IMG/VR virus record: IMGVR_UViG_3300046170_000287 | Coordinates: 1 to 64,000 of that record | DNA length: 64,000 nt | DNA from: a virus | Direction: 5' to 3' (one strand) | Shown: piece after piece, positions 1-7,382 of the stretch | Numbering within the stretch: the stretch's first letter is position 1 | Layout: the number at the start of each line of letters is the position of its first letter | Notes under the pieces: model-generated | The model's input: the letters and a program-made list of their open reading frames with translations, nothing else | The model's database searches: none | Told to the model about the DNA's origin: nothing | Made by a program: the position numbers and the translations under genes

Positions 1-122
1 ACAATAGAAACAGATATGTCTGTTGCTATTCCATTAGAGCTCCAGTTACCTAAAAACTCTTGTTGAGCGTTAATTTGATTTAATAAAATTATTAATAGAG
101 TTATTGTAAAGAATTTTTTCAT
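1..122 (-). CDS. Secreted protein with Sec signal peptide (partial, runs off left edge)
   Basis: The minus-strand frame opens at an ATG at 122 and is still open at base 1, so only about 40 residues are visible. The N-terminus is a typical Sec signal: a short charged start (MKKFF), a hydrophobic core of Thr, Leu and Ile, then NQINAQQ with a plausible cleavage after Ala. The NAQ ending is common in exported flavobacterial proteins, which suits a Bacteroidota host. Nothing of the mature domain is diagnostic, so its function is unknown. Confidence 0.55.
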   Translation of the reverse strand, partial: MKKFFTITLLIILLNQINAQQEFLGNWSSNGIATDISVSI

Positions 123-152
123 AATATTAGATTTAAGTTTATACTAATATTA

Positions 153-362
153 TTACTTATTTATAGGAGTTTCTACAACGTATTTAGCGCCTGGAAAGTG
201 ATAGTCATAACCAGGATACATTATTTTAGCATAACCTCTATCGTCTACACCTAAAACTTTAAAATTAACTCCTTTCATTGTTACGTTACCTCCTTGTATA
301 ATATTTTGAGGTTTTTTAACATCAGGGCTATTAGCTTTATATCCTAATTTAGATGTTTTCAT
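153..362 (-). CDS. Small late phage protein of unknown function (69 aa)
   Basis: The gene is 69 codons and its ATG overlaps the stop of the HExxH protein gene (362). It begins MKTSKLGYKANSPDV, an instance of the NSP tripeptide that recurs near the start of several small late proteins here. The middle (NVTMKGVNFKVLGVDDRG) looks like a compact beta domain. I recall similar hypothetical proteins in marine phages, but no function is assigned. It lies in a chain of small late genes, so a minor virion role is possible. Confidence 0.75.
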   Translation of the reverse strand: MKTSKLGYKANSPDVKKPQNIIQGGNVTMKGVNFKVLGVDDRGYAKIMYPGYDYHFPGAKYVVETPINK

Positions 363-670
363 TATGCGTTTTTATAAGCTTCATCTTCCCAAGGTAGTTT
401 TTTATTGCCTTCGTCCATTTCAGCTCGTGAATATTTTTTACCTTTCCAGTAAACGTTTTCATTATCATAATCAAGATCACCACGTTTCATTTGATCTATG
501 TGAACCATTTCATGATCTATAACGTCTTGAACTTTATTTAATGGAACGTCTTTATTTATAATAATAGTTCCATTATTGTTAGCTTTACCCATAACATCGT
601 CTTCCATGTCTACTCTATAAATAGGAGTGTTATCGATTCTATAAGGAGGATTGTCTAGTCTAAAAGCCAT
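362..670 (-). CDS. Putative zinc metallopeptidase-like protein with HExxH motif
   Basis: This 102-aa protein carries DHEMVHIDQM, an HExxH zinc-binding motif, at about residues 53-62. It is followed by acidic and aromatic residues (YDNENVYWKG) and a C-terminal LPWEDEAY segment. Small phage proteins with this layout are widespread and usually unnamed; the motif suggests a minimal metalloprotease fold. A third zinc ligand cannot be fixed by eye. It sits among late small genes, so a role in virion maturation or lysis is conceivable but unproven. Confidence 0.7.
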   Translation of the reverse strand: MAFRLDNPPYRIDNTPIYRVDMEDDVMGKANNNGTIIINKDVPLNKVQDVIDHEMVHIDQMKRGDLDYDNENVYWKGKKYSRAEMDEGNKKLPWEDEAYKNA

Positions 671-672
671 AG

Positions 673-828
673 TTATTGTTTATAAGGAAACATTTTATTT
701 AATGCGCCTTTTCTAGCAGCACAACCGCAAGGGATGTTAAGTCCCTTGCTAACTGTGTCTACCATTTTTTTAATACCAGTAGCTTTAGTAAACTTCTCTA
801 CACTGTCTCCTAAACCTTTGGATTTCAT
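673..828 (-). CDS. 51-aa phage protein with CGC motif
   Basis: I translated this from the minus strand, with the ATG at 826-828 and TAA at 673-675. It is a basic protein with a conserved-looking C-terminus: NIPCGCAARKGALNKMFPY. The PCGC-x-x-RK-x-x-LN-x-x-FPY pattern is familiar from tiny marine-phage proteins of unknown function. The gene fits exactly between its neighbours (2 bp to the left, 1 bp to the right), which supports it being real. The two cysteines could bind metal or form a disulfide. Confidence 0.65.
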   Translation of the reverse strand: MKSKGLGDSVEKFTKATGIKKMVDTVSKGLNIPCGCAARKGALNKMFPYKQ

Positions 829-829
829 A

Positions 830-1237
830 TTATGATACTATAAAACTTCTAATGTATAGTTGTTTAGCAGGATCATACTTAGCAGTAGCGTCGTCTGTAT
901 CTTGACCTAAGCTAACTGTTGATTTTACACCACCTGGATTAGCTGTTATTGCTTTAGTAATAGAGCTTTTCAACATGTTTAAAATTGTTGATGTTGCAGG
1001 TTTTGAAGCGCTAGGTAATGCCGTAGCTGATACAGCAATACCTACTGTTACTACTTTTGCTGAATTAAGAAAAGTAATAGTAGCAACTGGTACACTGTTA
1101 TTAGCTTCTAAGCTACATACAACAGTTGCAATGTCTCCAGCTGGTACTAAATTGTCTCCATCTTGAGCAGGAGCTGCTAGGTTTGTACTCGCTAGCGTGT
1201 ATCCGTTTGTTACCGGAAAATTAATAAATTGTGCCAT
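830..1237 (-). CDS. Probable structural protein, Ala/Thr/Val-rich (135 aa)
   Basis: A 135-aa low-charge protein rich in Ala, Thr, Val and Ser, with alternating hydrophobics typical of beta structure; it begins MAQFINFPVTNGYTL. Composition and position among late genes suggest a small decoration or fibre-associated virion protein. A 63-aa frame on the opposite strand (975-1166) is taken as a shadow. No motif names its function. Confidence 0.6.
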   Translation of the reverse strand: MAQFINFPVTNGYTLASTNLAAPAQDGDNLVPAGDIATVVCSLEANNSVPVATITFLNSAKVVTVGIAVSATALPSASKPATSTILNMLKSSITKAITANPGGVKSTVSLGQDTDDATAKYDPAKQLYIRSFIVS

Positions 1238-1312
1238 TTTGTTTTGTTTTTAATTGTTTGACTTGGTTTTGGTTGTTTTGTTTAGGTTTATACAGTCCTA
1301 ATCTGTTTATTT

Positions 1313-1609
1313 TTACATATTTTTTTCTATAGCCGCTTGTCTCTTTGATTCGTATTTAGACATTTTTCCGTCTTTATCTAAATCACCTTTCATCATTGCC
1401 ATAGAATTGCTGTATTTCATTTGCGGCCCACCCATTCTAGATTTGCTAGCATGTTGAGACATCCAAGATCCGCCATAATTAGCTTCTCCTTTTCCTTTTA
1501 CAATGTCATCTATTGGATTGTATTTTAAATCAGCACTCATTTCATTAGGCGAGTGACCCATTTTGTTCGGTGAGTAACTCATGTGTGGCCCTCCTTTACA
1601 ATGTCCCAT
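1313..1609 (-). CDS. EF-hand-like small protein (98 aa)
   Basis: The protein is rich in Met, Gly, Ser and Lys. Near residues 75-86 it contains DLDKDGKMSKYE, matching the EF-hand calcium loop pattern DxDxDGxxxxxE; a full helix-loop-helix pair is not evident. The first half repeats SPNKM and SPNEM, again the SP-type motif seen in neighbours. A 75-bp leader separates it from the preceding gene at 1237. Its role is unknown; a single calcium-binding loop could stabilise a virion protein. Confidence 0.6.
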   Translation of the reverse strand: MGHCKGGPHMSYSPNKMGHSPNEMSADLKYNPIDDIVKGKGEANYGGSWMSQHASKSRMGGPQMKYSNSMAMMKGDLDKDGKMSKYESKRQAAIEKNM

Positions 1610-1620
1610 AATTTTTGTTT

Positions 1621-1875
1621 TTAACTGTTGTGTTTTTTATCATATTTCATATCGCCTGCTAATTTTGAAATATGTTTCTCGTCAGCAGTCATTTTCTCGT
1701 CGCTATGCCCGTGATGATCATCATATAATACATCACGCTTTAAATAATCTATATGAGCCGCGTCGTCTCGCTCAGTAGCTTTATAATTTTCTTTAGTAAC
1801 TTTTGTATCAGCATGATCCATACAGCATCTTGCGTTACCTGTGTATTTTCCGTAGTGTCCTTTTGTATATCCCAT
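1621..1875 (-). CDS. His/Lys/Asp-rich small protein (84 aa), unknown
   Basis: An 84-aa highly charged protein starting MGYTKGHYGKYTGNARCCMDH, with many His and Asp residues (DDHHGHSDEKMTADEKH) and a CC pair. It lies immediately upstream of the EF-hand-like gene on the minus strand, 11 bp away. The His/Cys content could bind metal. I do not recognise a family. A 65-aa frame on the plus strand is a shadow. Confidence 0.55.
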   Translation of the reverse strand: MGYTKGHYGKYTGNARCCMDHADTKVTKENYKATERDDAAHIDYLKRDVLYDDHHGHSDEKMTADEKHISKLAGDMKYDKKHNS

Positions 1876-1893
1876 TTTATTTTTTTTTGTAAT

Positions 1894-2544
1894 CTAGAGT
1901 AAGTCCTGTAATCCTTTATTTTCTGGTTTGTTTAACAGTTCCTTAAGCTCGCGAGCATCAGCTATTTTTTCCTCATTTGTTTTGCTTCCGCGCAAAGCAG
2001 CAGCATCTTGTATTCTTTTCTCCATAGCTTTTTTAGCTTTTTCTTTTGCTGATGTAAGTCTACTTTTTATTTTAGCTGTTTTTTTGTCAAATTTAGCCTT
2101 ATCTGGATTATTGTTTTTAATGTCTTTTTCAAAGTTACTATAATTGCCAGTAATAGCCTGCATAGCTTTATTAACATTTTTTAATTCATCATTTGACGGT
2201 CCATACTTTTTTAAAGATTTCTTTTCTCTTTTTGCAACTCTTTTTTCTAATCTATCAGCTACAGCTTCAGGATCTTTTCTAGCTTGAACAGCTTTTACAG
2301 TTGCATTAGTCAACTGATTAAACATGTTTTGTAAACCTTCTCTATTTGAAGCATATATTTCAGCACCATATCCAGCTTGGAAAGCATCCATTGACAACGG
2401 TGTAGACTCTTCTTCTTTTTTAATTCCTTGATATATTTCAGGATTTGGATTACTACCTTTTGGCCCAAAAGTATTTTCTTGTTTTTCAGTCATAAACAAA
2501 GATGATTTTTTGCTCATGAAATTCTTGCTAAATGGTGAACTCAT
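1894..2544 (-). CDS. Lys/Ala-rich helical late protein with SPF N-terminal tag (216 aa)
   Basis: It begins MSSPFSKNFMSKKSS, sharing the short Ser-Pro-Phe tag of several late small proteins. The rest is strongly charged and Ala/Lys/Glu-rich with long helical stretches (residues about 85-190, coiled-coil-like), resembling scaffold or internal head proteins. It is separated by 3 bp from the next upstream gene, which also starts with an SPF motif. Function unknown; an internal virion protein is a reasonable guess. Confidence 0.65.
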   Translation of the reverse strand: MSSPFSKNFMSKKSSLFMTEKQENTFGPKGSNPNPEIYQGIKKEEESTPLSMDAFQAGYGAEIYASNREGLQNMFNQLTNATVKAVQARKDPEAVADRLEKRVAKREKKSLKKYGPSNDELKNVNKAMQAITGNYSNFEKDIKNNNPDKAKFDKKTAKIKSRLTSAKEKAKKAMEKRIQDAAALRGSKTNEEKIADARELKELLNKPENKGLQDLL

Positions 2545-2547
2545 ATT

Positions 2548-2748
2548 TTATTTTTTAGCGCAACCAAAGTTTTTAGCATAATTAGCCATTTTAACAACTT
2601 CTTCGCTGTATTTATCTTTCTTTGACATTACAGCGCTAGCCGCAGAACACGCGTCTTTAAAACCGTTTTTCTTAGCCCAAGCCGTAAACTTACCTTTGTT
2701 TTTTTCCTTTATTTCTGGAAATTCTTTAAAAAATGGAGAACTGTACAT
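2548..2748 (-). CDS. Small SPF-tagged protein (66 aa), unknown
   Basis: A basic 66-aa protein starting MYSSPFFKEFPEIKEK, with a helical remainder (GKFTAWAKKNGFKDACSAA) and two cysteines. Its start overlaps the stop of the preceding gene by one base at 2748. It shares its N-terminal tag with 1894-2544 and with the cluster near 30 kb. Function unknown. Confidence 0.65.
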   Translation of the reverse strand: MYSSPFFKEFPEIKEKNKGKFTAWAKKNGFKDACSAASAVMSKKDKYSEEVVKMANYAKNFGCAKK

Positions 2749-2963
2749 TACTTATATACTTTAGCGCATTGAGTTATTGGCTTGCCGTTGTAATAACTTT
2801 TAGCTTTTAACACTTGCATACCTGTAATACCAGAGCTAGAACCAATTCCGTGTATTCTACCTTCTTGATCTAATGGCCCGTCCCATATGGCGCTTTCACC
2901 TACAACGCCGTGAACGTTTTTAGATGCCATTGTTTTATTATAATTTGGATCTGTTTTATGCAT
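2748..2963 (-). CDS. Small late protein (71 aa), unknown
   Basis: A 71-aa protein with a Gly/Ser-rich centre (GRIHGIGSSSGITGMQVL) and a basic C-terminus. It is packed between two late small genes with no real intergenic space. I see no motif that points to a function. Confidence 0.6.
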   Translation of the reverse strand: MHKTDPNYNKTMASKNVHGVVGESAIWDGPLDQEGRIHGIGSSSGITGMQVLKAKSYYNGKPITQCAKVYK

Positions 2964-2978
2964 AATTTTTATTTTTGT

Positions 2979-3437
2979 TTATAATGAATTTAAAAGGTCG
3001 TCTGACATAAAACCTTCTTCTTGTGTTGATAATGGTCCAGGTGCTGCTATTTTATTTTGCATGTTTTGAAGACCCTGCATAGGGGTAATTGGATTATCAC
3101 CTAAAGCATTATTATTCATTTGCATTGTAGCAGGATTAAAATTACCATAACCTCCTACTAAACCATCTACAGTAGCAGTTCCTGGTTGAGACACATCTGC
3201 ATTAGCCGCAGCCATAGAGGCTCCCGCTGCGTTTGTTTGAGATCCCATGTTTTCTAAAGCACTTACTCTATTTTCAAGACCTTTAATTCTACCTTTAGCT
3301 CCTCCTCTTTGTCTTCCACCAAAAAGTCCTGCAATTGCTCCTAGGTTTCCCGAGAGATTACGACCTATTCCTCCACCACCACTCATACCCAAAGCTCTAG
3401 CGGCTGCTCCTATAAATTTGACTGGACTATTACTCAT
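2979..3437 (-). CDS. Gly/Asn-rich late protein (152 aa), unknown
   Basis: It starts MSNSPVKFIGAAARALGMSGGGG, with an SP motif and then a glycine-rich basic stretch, a short coiled coil around residues 50-65 (RIKGLENRVSALEN), and a low-complexity Asn/Met/Gly C-terminus. Its start overlaps the stop of the winged-helix candidate (ATGA-type, 3434-3437). Composition suggests a flexible virion component. Confidence 0.6.
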   Translation of the reverse strand: MSNSPVKFIGAAARALGMSGGGGIGRNLSGNLGAIAGLFGGRQRGGAKGRIKGLENRVSALENMGSQTNAAGASMAAANADVSQPGTATVDGLVGGYGNFNPATMQMNNNALGDNPITPMQGLQNMQNKIAAPGPLSTQEEGFMSDDLLNSL

Positions 3438-3874
3438 CTGTTTTTATCTTTGTTTACGTTATAAATAGCTTTAGTCATAACTTTGTCAGTGTATGTTTCG
3501 CCATTAATTATTTTGTTTCGTCTACCTGTATTTATATCTTCTTCACCAAGCATTATTCTGTATATTCTACTTATAAGTTGCTTGCCTTTAAAAGATACTT
3601 TATATATATGGTACTTTTGAGTGGTTCTGTTTCTGTGCCTCCAGACTTTAATCCAGTCTTGTTTCAACAGCCTATTCCAGCGCCGGTTATCCCAACTGTA
3701 AGAATAAACACCCATTTCAAAGTCTTTCTTGGTGAAAAACTCTATACAATCAAGGTATATAAGAAGTTCCAGATCTGCATCGTTTAAATCATTATTACGA
3801 CAAGCCCATTTTCTTATAATACGATAGTGCTTTAAGAGGTTTAGTTCTCTAATGTCACTAGCGTCTAATCTCAT
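3434..3874 (-). CDS. Winged-helix-type protein, putative DNA-binding (146 aa)
   Basis: This is a basic 146-aa protein. Residues 25-110 read like a winged helix: helices at LNDADLELLIYLD and DFEMGVYSYSWDNRRWNRLL, then a beta-hairpin-like segment (WIKVWRHRNRTTQKYHIYKVS), reminiscent of MarR-type domains. Sequence-specific binding cannot be inferred by eye. It overlaps groES at 3871-3874, so it is co-expressed with the chaperonin genes. It could be a late regulator or a virion-associated protein. Confidence 0.6.
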   Translation of the reverse strand: MRLDASDIRELNLLKHYRIIRKWACRNNDLNDADLELLIYLDCIEFFTKKDFEMGVYSYSWDNRRWNRLLKQDWIKVWRHRNRTTQKYHIYKVSFKGKQLISRIYRIMLGEEDINTGRRNKIINGETYTDKVMTKAIYNVNKDKNR

Positions 3875-4131
3875 AATACAACGACTATGTCACCTGACTT
3901 TATAACGTGATAAGATTTTTTATCAACTTCTATTTTATGGCCAGCATGACGATCAAAGTATATAGTATCGTTTTTTTTAACGCCTGCTACTTCTTCACCC
4001 GCAGATACAACACTTGCTTTAACGTAGCGTATATCTTCTCTCTGGCTTTCTGCAAGAAGTAAACCACCATCTGTCTTAGTAGTCCCTTCTTTTTCTTTTA
4101 TTATAATTAAGTTTCTACCTATTGCCTTCAT
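3871..4131 (-). CDS. groES: Co-chaperonin GroES (Hsp10)
   Basis: The 86-aa product has a full GroES layout. It begins with MKAIGRNLIIIKEKEG. A mobile loop TKTDGGLLLAESQRED follows at about residues 17-34, then the barrel (VKASVVSAGEEVAGVKKND) and the C-terminal strand YHVIKSGDIVVVL. It caps the chaperonin ring and sets substrate release. The start lies inside the last codons of groEL (17-bp overlap), giving the order groEL-groES, the reverse of the usual bacterial operon. A phage-encoded lid probably tunes folding of the capsid protein. Confidence 0.95.
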   Translation of the reverse strand: MKAIGRNLIIIKEKEGTTKTDGGLLLAESQREDIRYVKASVVSAGEEVAGVKKNDTIYFDRHAGHKIEVDKKSYHVIKSGDIVVVL

Positions 4132-5674
4132 CTATTCTTAAATTATTGATTACACAATCAGTAGATAATATTGTTGTTGCTACAGAAGCTGCATTTTGAA
4201 GAGCGCTCTTGGTGACTAGTAGTGGATCTATAATACCCGACTTAATCATATTTACCATTTTTCCTGTAACCACATTGTAGCCTTGTCCTTTTCTTGTTGG
4301 TGTCTTTCTATCAGATTCTAGACCTGCGTTTTCAAGTATAGTTTTAAAAGGGGCTTTTATAGCTTCTAATAAAACTGTTTCACCTATTGACTTAGCTGTT
4401 ATATTTGTTGCAGCGTTTAATAGAGCAATACCACCACCAGGAACAATCCCTTCTTTGATAGCAGCTTTAGTAGCACAGATAGCATCTTCTACCCTATCTG
4501 TTTTTTCTTTTAATTCTATTTCTGAATTAGCACCTACTTTAACTATTGCTATTTTAGCAGACAGCATGGCTAATCTTTTTTCTAGCTTTATAACCTTATT
4601 AGGATTTTTTTCTTTAACTAGTTCTTTTTTAAGAGTTTTTATTACATCATTAATCTCTTCGTTTGCCTCTTCTATTTGAAGAACAGTGTCTTGATGCGAT
4701 GTGACACTTTTTAAGCATGTACCTAAATGATCAACTTGTATCATTTCCATGTCATCACCTAGGTCTTCGTTTATAATAGTAGCGCCAGTAAGCAATGAAA
4801 GGTCTTCGAGCACTTGTTGTTTACTAACTCCGTAAGTAGGTGCGTTTATAACATTTACTTTTATATTACCCTTCATTTTATTCATAGCTAGAGCTGATAA
4901 AACACCTTGTTCTAAATCGCCTATAATAAGCAAAGGTTTGTTGTTTTTTATTACGTACTCTAGCACAGACTGAATCTGTCGTATTGTATCAACTGGTGAT
5001 TCTAATAAAAGCACTAATGGCTTTTCAAGTTCAGCAGTTTTAGTCGCTTTGTTAGTTATAAAGTGTGAGTTAGTTATACCTTTATCGTATTGAACCCCAT
5101 CTACAACTTCTACAGATGTTACACCATCTGAAGCTGTTTCCATCATTACAACACCTGTGTTATCTACAGCTCTAAAAGCATCAGCTATTATTTTACCTAG
5201 CTTTGGTTCATTGTTAGTTGATATAGTAGCTATTTGATCTATCATGCTACCTTGAACATCAACAGTAAGTAGTTTCAAATAATTAACTACTTTTTTAACA
5301 GCTAAATTAATACCGTCTTTCAACTCTCTTGAGTTTGTTTTATCTACTACTTTATAAGCTTCTAGTAATATAGCATGCGCTAATACTGTAGCTGTTGTAG
5401 TTCCATCACCGGCTTCTTGTACTGTTTTACGCGCTGCTTCTTTTAAAAGTGTAGCACCCATATTTTCTACTGGATCTCGCAGAATTATTGAATCTGCTAC
5501 TGTTACACCATCTTTAGTTATAACTGGTCTTCCAGTGTGATCTTCTAGCATAACGCATTTACCGCTAGCTCCAAGAGTGGAGCTAACAGCTTGCGTTAGT
5601 TTTTCAATTCCTTTAAATACATTATCTCTAGCATTATTACCAAAGTTAAGATTCTTGACTATTAAGTCTGACAT
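4115..5674 (-). CDS. groEL: Chaperonin GroEL (Hsp60)
   Basis: The 519-aa product is recognisable from end to end. The equatorial domain has ATP-binding GDGTTTATVLA near residues 86-96, and the apical domain contains DGVTSVEVVDGVQYDKG. The C-terminal equatorial part has IVPGGGIALLNAA. It is slightly shorter than bacterial GroEL (about 545) and lacks a GGM-repeat tail. Its leader on the minus strand (TTTAATATAATATAATATG) resembles those of the scaffold-like and 271-aa head genes. Phage GroEL usually assists capsid folding; with its own GroES this is a complete chaperonin pair. Confidence 0.96.
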   Translation of the reverse strand: MSDLIVKNLNFGNNARDNVFKGIEKLTQAVSSTLGASGKCVMLEDHTGRPVITKDGVTVADSIILRDPVENMGATLLKEAARKTVQEAGDGTTTATVLAHAILLEAYKVVDKTNSRELKDGINLAVKKVVNYLKLLTVDVQGSMIDQIATISTNNEPKLGKIIADAFRAVDNTGVVMMETASDGVTSVEVVDGVQYDKGITNSHFITNKATKTAELEKPLVLLLESPVDTIRQIQSVLEYVIKNNKPLLIIGDLEQGVLSALAMNKMKGNIKVNVINAPTYGVSKQQVLEDLSLLTGATIINEDLGDDMEMIQVDHLGTCLKSVTSHQDTVLQIEEANEEINDVIKTLKKELVKEKNPNKVIKLEKRLAMLSAKIAIVKVGANSEIELKEKTDRVEDAICATKAAIKEGIVPGGGIALLNAATNITAKSIGETVLLEAIKAPFKTILENAGLESDRKTPTRKGQGYNVVTGKMVNMIKSGIIDPLLVTKSALQNAASVATTILSTDCVINNLRIDEGNR

Positions 5675-5703
5675 ATTATATTATATTAAATTAGAGTATT
5701 GGT

Positions 5704-5994
5704 TTACTTAAAGGTTTTAACTACTTTTGGTCCGTTTAAAAATTCAACTTTCTTCTTGTAGTGCTCAATAGTTTTATCTATTGAAGTTTCAGCAGCTTCC
5801 ATTGTCTCTCGCCGCGTAACATCCTTCCAGGTTTCTTCATCTCGAAGATCTTGGTATTCTGTTTGGTAATAACCATTTGGTAATTGAACTATACGCCAGT
5901 TTGCTTTATCAGCTATATGATTCCATAGTTTAATTTGGTTTTCGTTTGGTTGTGGTTGACTAGTCCACGAATTAGTCTCGTAAAAAAACGTCAT
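5704..5994 (-). CDS. Small conserved-looking phage protein (96 aa), unknown
   Basis: A 96-aa soluble protein rich in Trp and Tyr (MTFFYETNSWTSQPQPNENQ, then ADKANWRIVQLPNGYYQTEY), with a charged helical C-terminus of the form TSIDKTIEHYKKKVEFL. It precedes groEL by 30 bp. Proteins like this occur in marine phage genomes without assigned function. It may share a promoter with groEL, as a candidate late motif lies upstream at 6041-6062. Confidence 0.65.
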   Translation of the reverse strand: MTFFYETNSWTSQPQPNENQIKLWNHIADKANWRIVQLPNGYYQTEYQDLRDEETWKDVTRRETMEAAETSIDKTIEHYKKKVEFLNGPKVVKTFK

Positions 5995-6040
5995 TGGTTT
6001 TGGTTTTATGTTATTATTTGGTTTGCACTCATCCGTGCCG

Positions 6041-6062
6041 GGTATATCTTATATACTCACTT
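6041..6062 (-). promoter_or_regulatory. Candidate late regulatory motif (AAGTGA + TATA) upstream of the groEL group
   Basis: On the minus strand this reads AAGTGAGTATATAAGATATA. Part of it can fold (GTATAT/ATATAC with a 3-nt loop). Closely related strings occur in four other minus-strand late gaps, near 12.78, 44.91, 52.49 and 62.06 kb. A late promoter is the simplest reading, but distances to the starts differ widely. Confidence 0.35.
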
Positions 6063-6076
6063 GGTTTTAGTGATTT

Positions 6077-6397
6077 TTACTTTTCTATAGTTAAAGTAAC
6101 TGATGTAGGGTTTTCTAGTTCTGATACTTGATTAGATACACCTTGTTCAATAGCACTAACTTCATCTTCACCCATAGCCTCTTTTGTCCATTCAACTATT
6201 ATGTCATTTGTTAATTCGTCAAACGGTATAAATTCTTTTTCAGAATCTAATTCTACTATTTGAGTTCCAAAATTACTTGCTACATAAGTATCCGAAACAC
6301 CAGTTAAAACCCAGTGTACATTATAAACTACATCTGTTTCGCCATTTGCTTGAGGGTAAACATCTACTGTCTTACAGTTCCATTTATATGTTATCAT
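6077..6397 (-). CDS. Conserved-looking phage protein (106 aa), unknown
   Basis: A 106-aa acidic beta-rich protein starting MITYKWNCKTVDVYP, with VVYNVHWVLTG and a helical acidic middle (FDELTNDIIVEWTKEAMGED). Its architecture resembles a small phage family that I recall as uncharacterised, often located near tail-fibre genes. It is separated by 4 bp from the nucleotidyltransferase-like gene upstream. It may be a fibre-associated or virion protein. Confidence 0.65.
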   Translation of the reverse strand: MITYKWNCKTVDVYPQANGETDVVYNVHWVLTGVSDTYVASNFGTQIVELDSEKEFIPFDELTNDIIVEWTKEAMGEDEVSAIEQGVSNQVSELENPTSVTLTIEK

Positions 6398-6401
6398 TAT
6401 A

Positions 6402-6908
6402 TTAATTTATTTGTTTTGCGTCTTTTGTATAATTTCTATTTTCTTTTGGTTGAAACAAACCAGACATGTGAAATAATCCATTTTTCTTCCATTTACCGTT
6501 CCATTGTTTGCCGTGTTTAGTCCAACGATCGTGGGCTTTAGCAAACTTCCAGACTTTTATTCCGTTGTCTTTACCTTTAAATATTTTGTCATATGTTTTA
6601 ACCCAATACATATCAAAAGGTCCTATAGCCCTAGCCTGTAACATGAGCTCTCTAGTTCTATGATCAGCTTTACCAGTGACACATATATCTATATCTGTTG
6701 TTGGCCAACCTTCTAGTATACCACCAACTACATATAGTTTATGATGTAACCAGTCTAACTTTAATAATTCTTTTATATAACTTTTATATATAGGATCTTC
6801 TAATCCATATATGTAAGGTATAAACATAAAACTGCCGTTTACGTTTTTTACTTGACCATCTTCAAATACGTTATAATCTTCTTCTTTCCAAAAAGTTTTT
6901 AAATCCAT
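6402..6908 (-). CDS. Nucleotidyltransferase-fold protein (168 aa)
   Basis: Residues about 55-80 read YVVGGILEGWPTTDIDICVTG. The GG followed about ten residues later by DID is the hallmark of the minimal nucleotidyltransferase (polymerase-beta-like) fold, where the two Asp residues bind Mg. A following helix (HRTRELMLQARAIGPFD) fits. Members transfer NMPs to RNA, proteins or small molecules; the substrate here is not inferable. It is unusual to find it between tail-fibre-type genes and groEL. Confidence 0.65.
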   Translation of the reverse strand: MDLKTFWKEEDYNVFEDGQVKNVNGSFMFIPYIYGLEDPIYKSYIKELLKLDWLHHKLYVVGGILEGWPTTDIDICVTGKADHRTRELMLQARAIGPFDMYWVKTYDKIFKGKDNGIKVWKFAKAHDRWTKHGKQWNGKWKKNGLFHMSGLFQPKENRNYTKDAKQIN

Positions 6909-7382
6909 TTATTTTTTTACTGAGTTAAGTAAACCACTTTCAAAACTCCACGTTTCCTTACCAACTGTTTTACTTCCGGTAAATCCACTTACAGATGCGT
7001 TATTACCATCTTTACCATCTTTACCATCAGCACCAGCTGGACCTTGTGGACCAGTTGCTCCTTGTGAACCTGTAGCTCCAGTATCTCCTTTAGGACCTTG
7101 TGATGCTGCAGATGAAGAGTCTTTACCAAAAGCATCTTTTATAAAAGCGTGTAAGTCTTCTACGTCTTGTCTTACATCTTCTATCTGTCTTAACATAAAT
7201 CTGTTGTACTGATATAAACCATCGTCATTATATACTTCACTGATATCTGTTAGTGAAGATAAGTCATCAGATATTTCTTTAGATACAGTGTACTCACCAT
7301 CACTACCTTTAGAAGCAAGTTGCTTGGAACTACCTTCTTTAAATAGCTTTTTACCTCTTATGTTGTCATCTATATTTGCCAT
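6909..7382 (-). CDS. Collagen-like tail fibre/virion protein (157 aa)
   Basis: Residues about 98-130 form roughly eleven Gly-X-Y triplets (GPKGDTGATGSQGATGPQ and onward), a collagen-like triple helix typical of phage fibres. Before it is an acidic helical region with a short heptad-like segment (YNRFMLRQIEDVRQDVEDL) that may trimerise; after it is a small beta C-terminus. Its start overlaps the stop of the 662-aa fibre protein. A minor fibre or fibre tip is likely. Confidence 0.75.
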   Translation of the reverse strand: MANIDDNIRGKKLFKEGSSKQLASKGSDGEYTVSKEISDDLSSLTDISEVYNDDGLYQYNRFMLRQIEDVRQDVEDLHAFIKDAFGKDSSSAASQGPKGDTGATGSQGATGPQGPAGADGKDGKDGNNASVSGFTGSKTVGKETWSFESGLLNSVKK

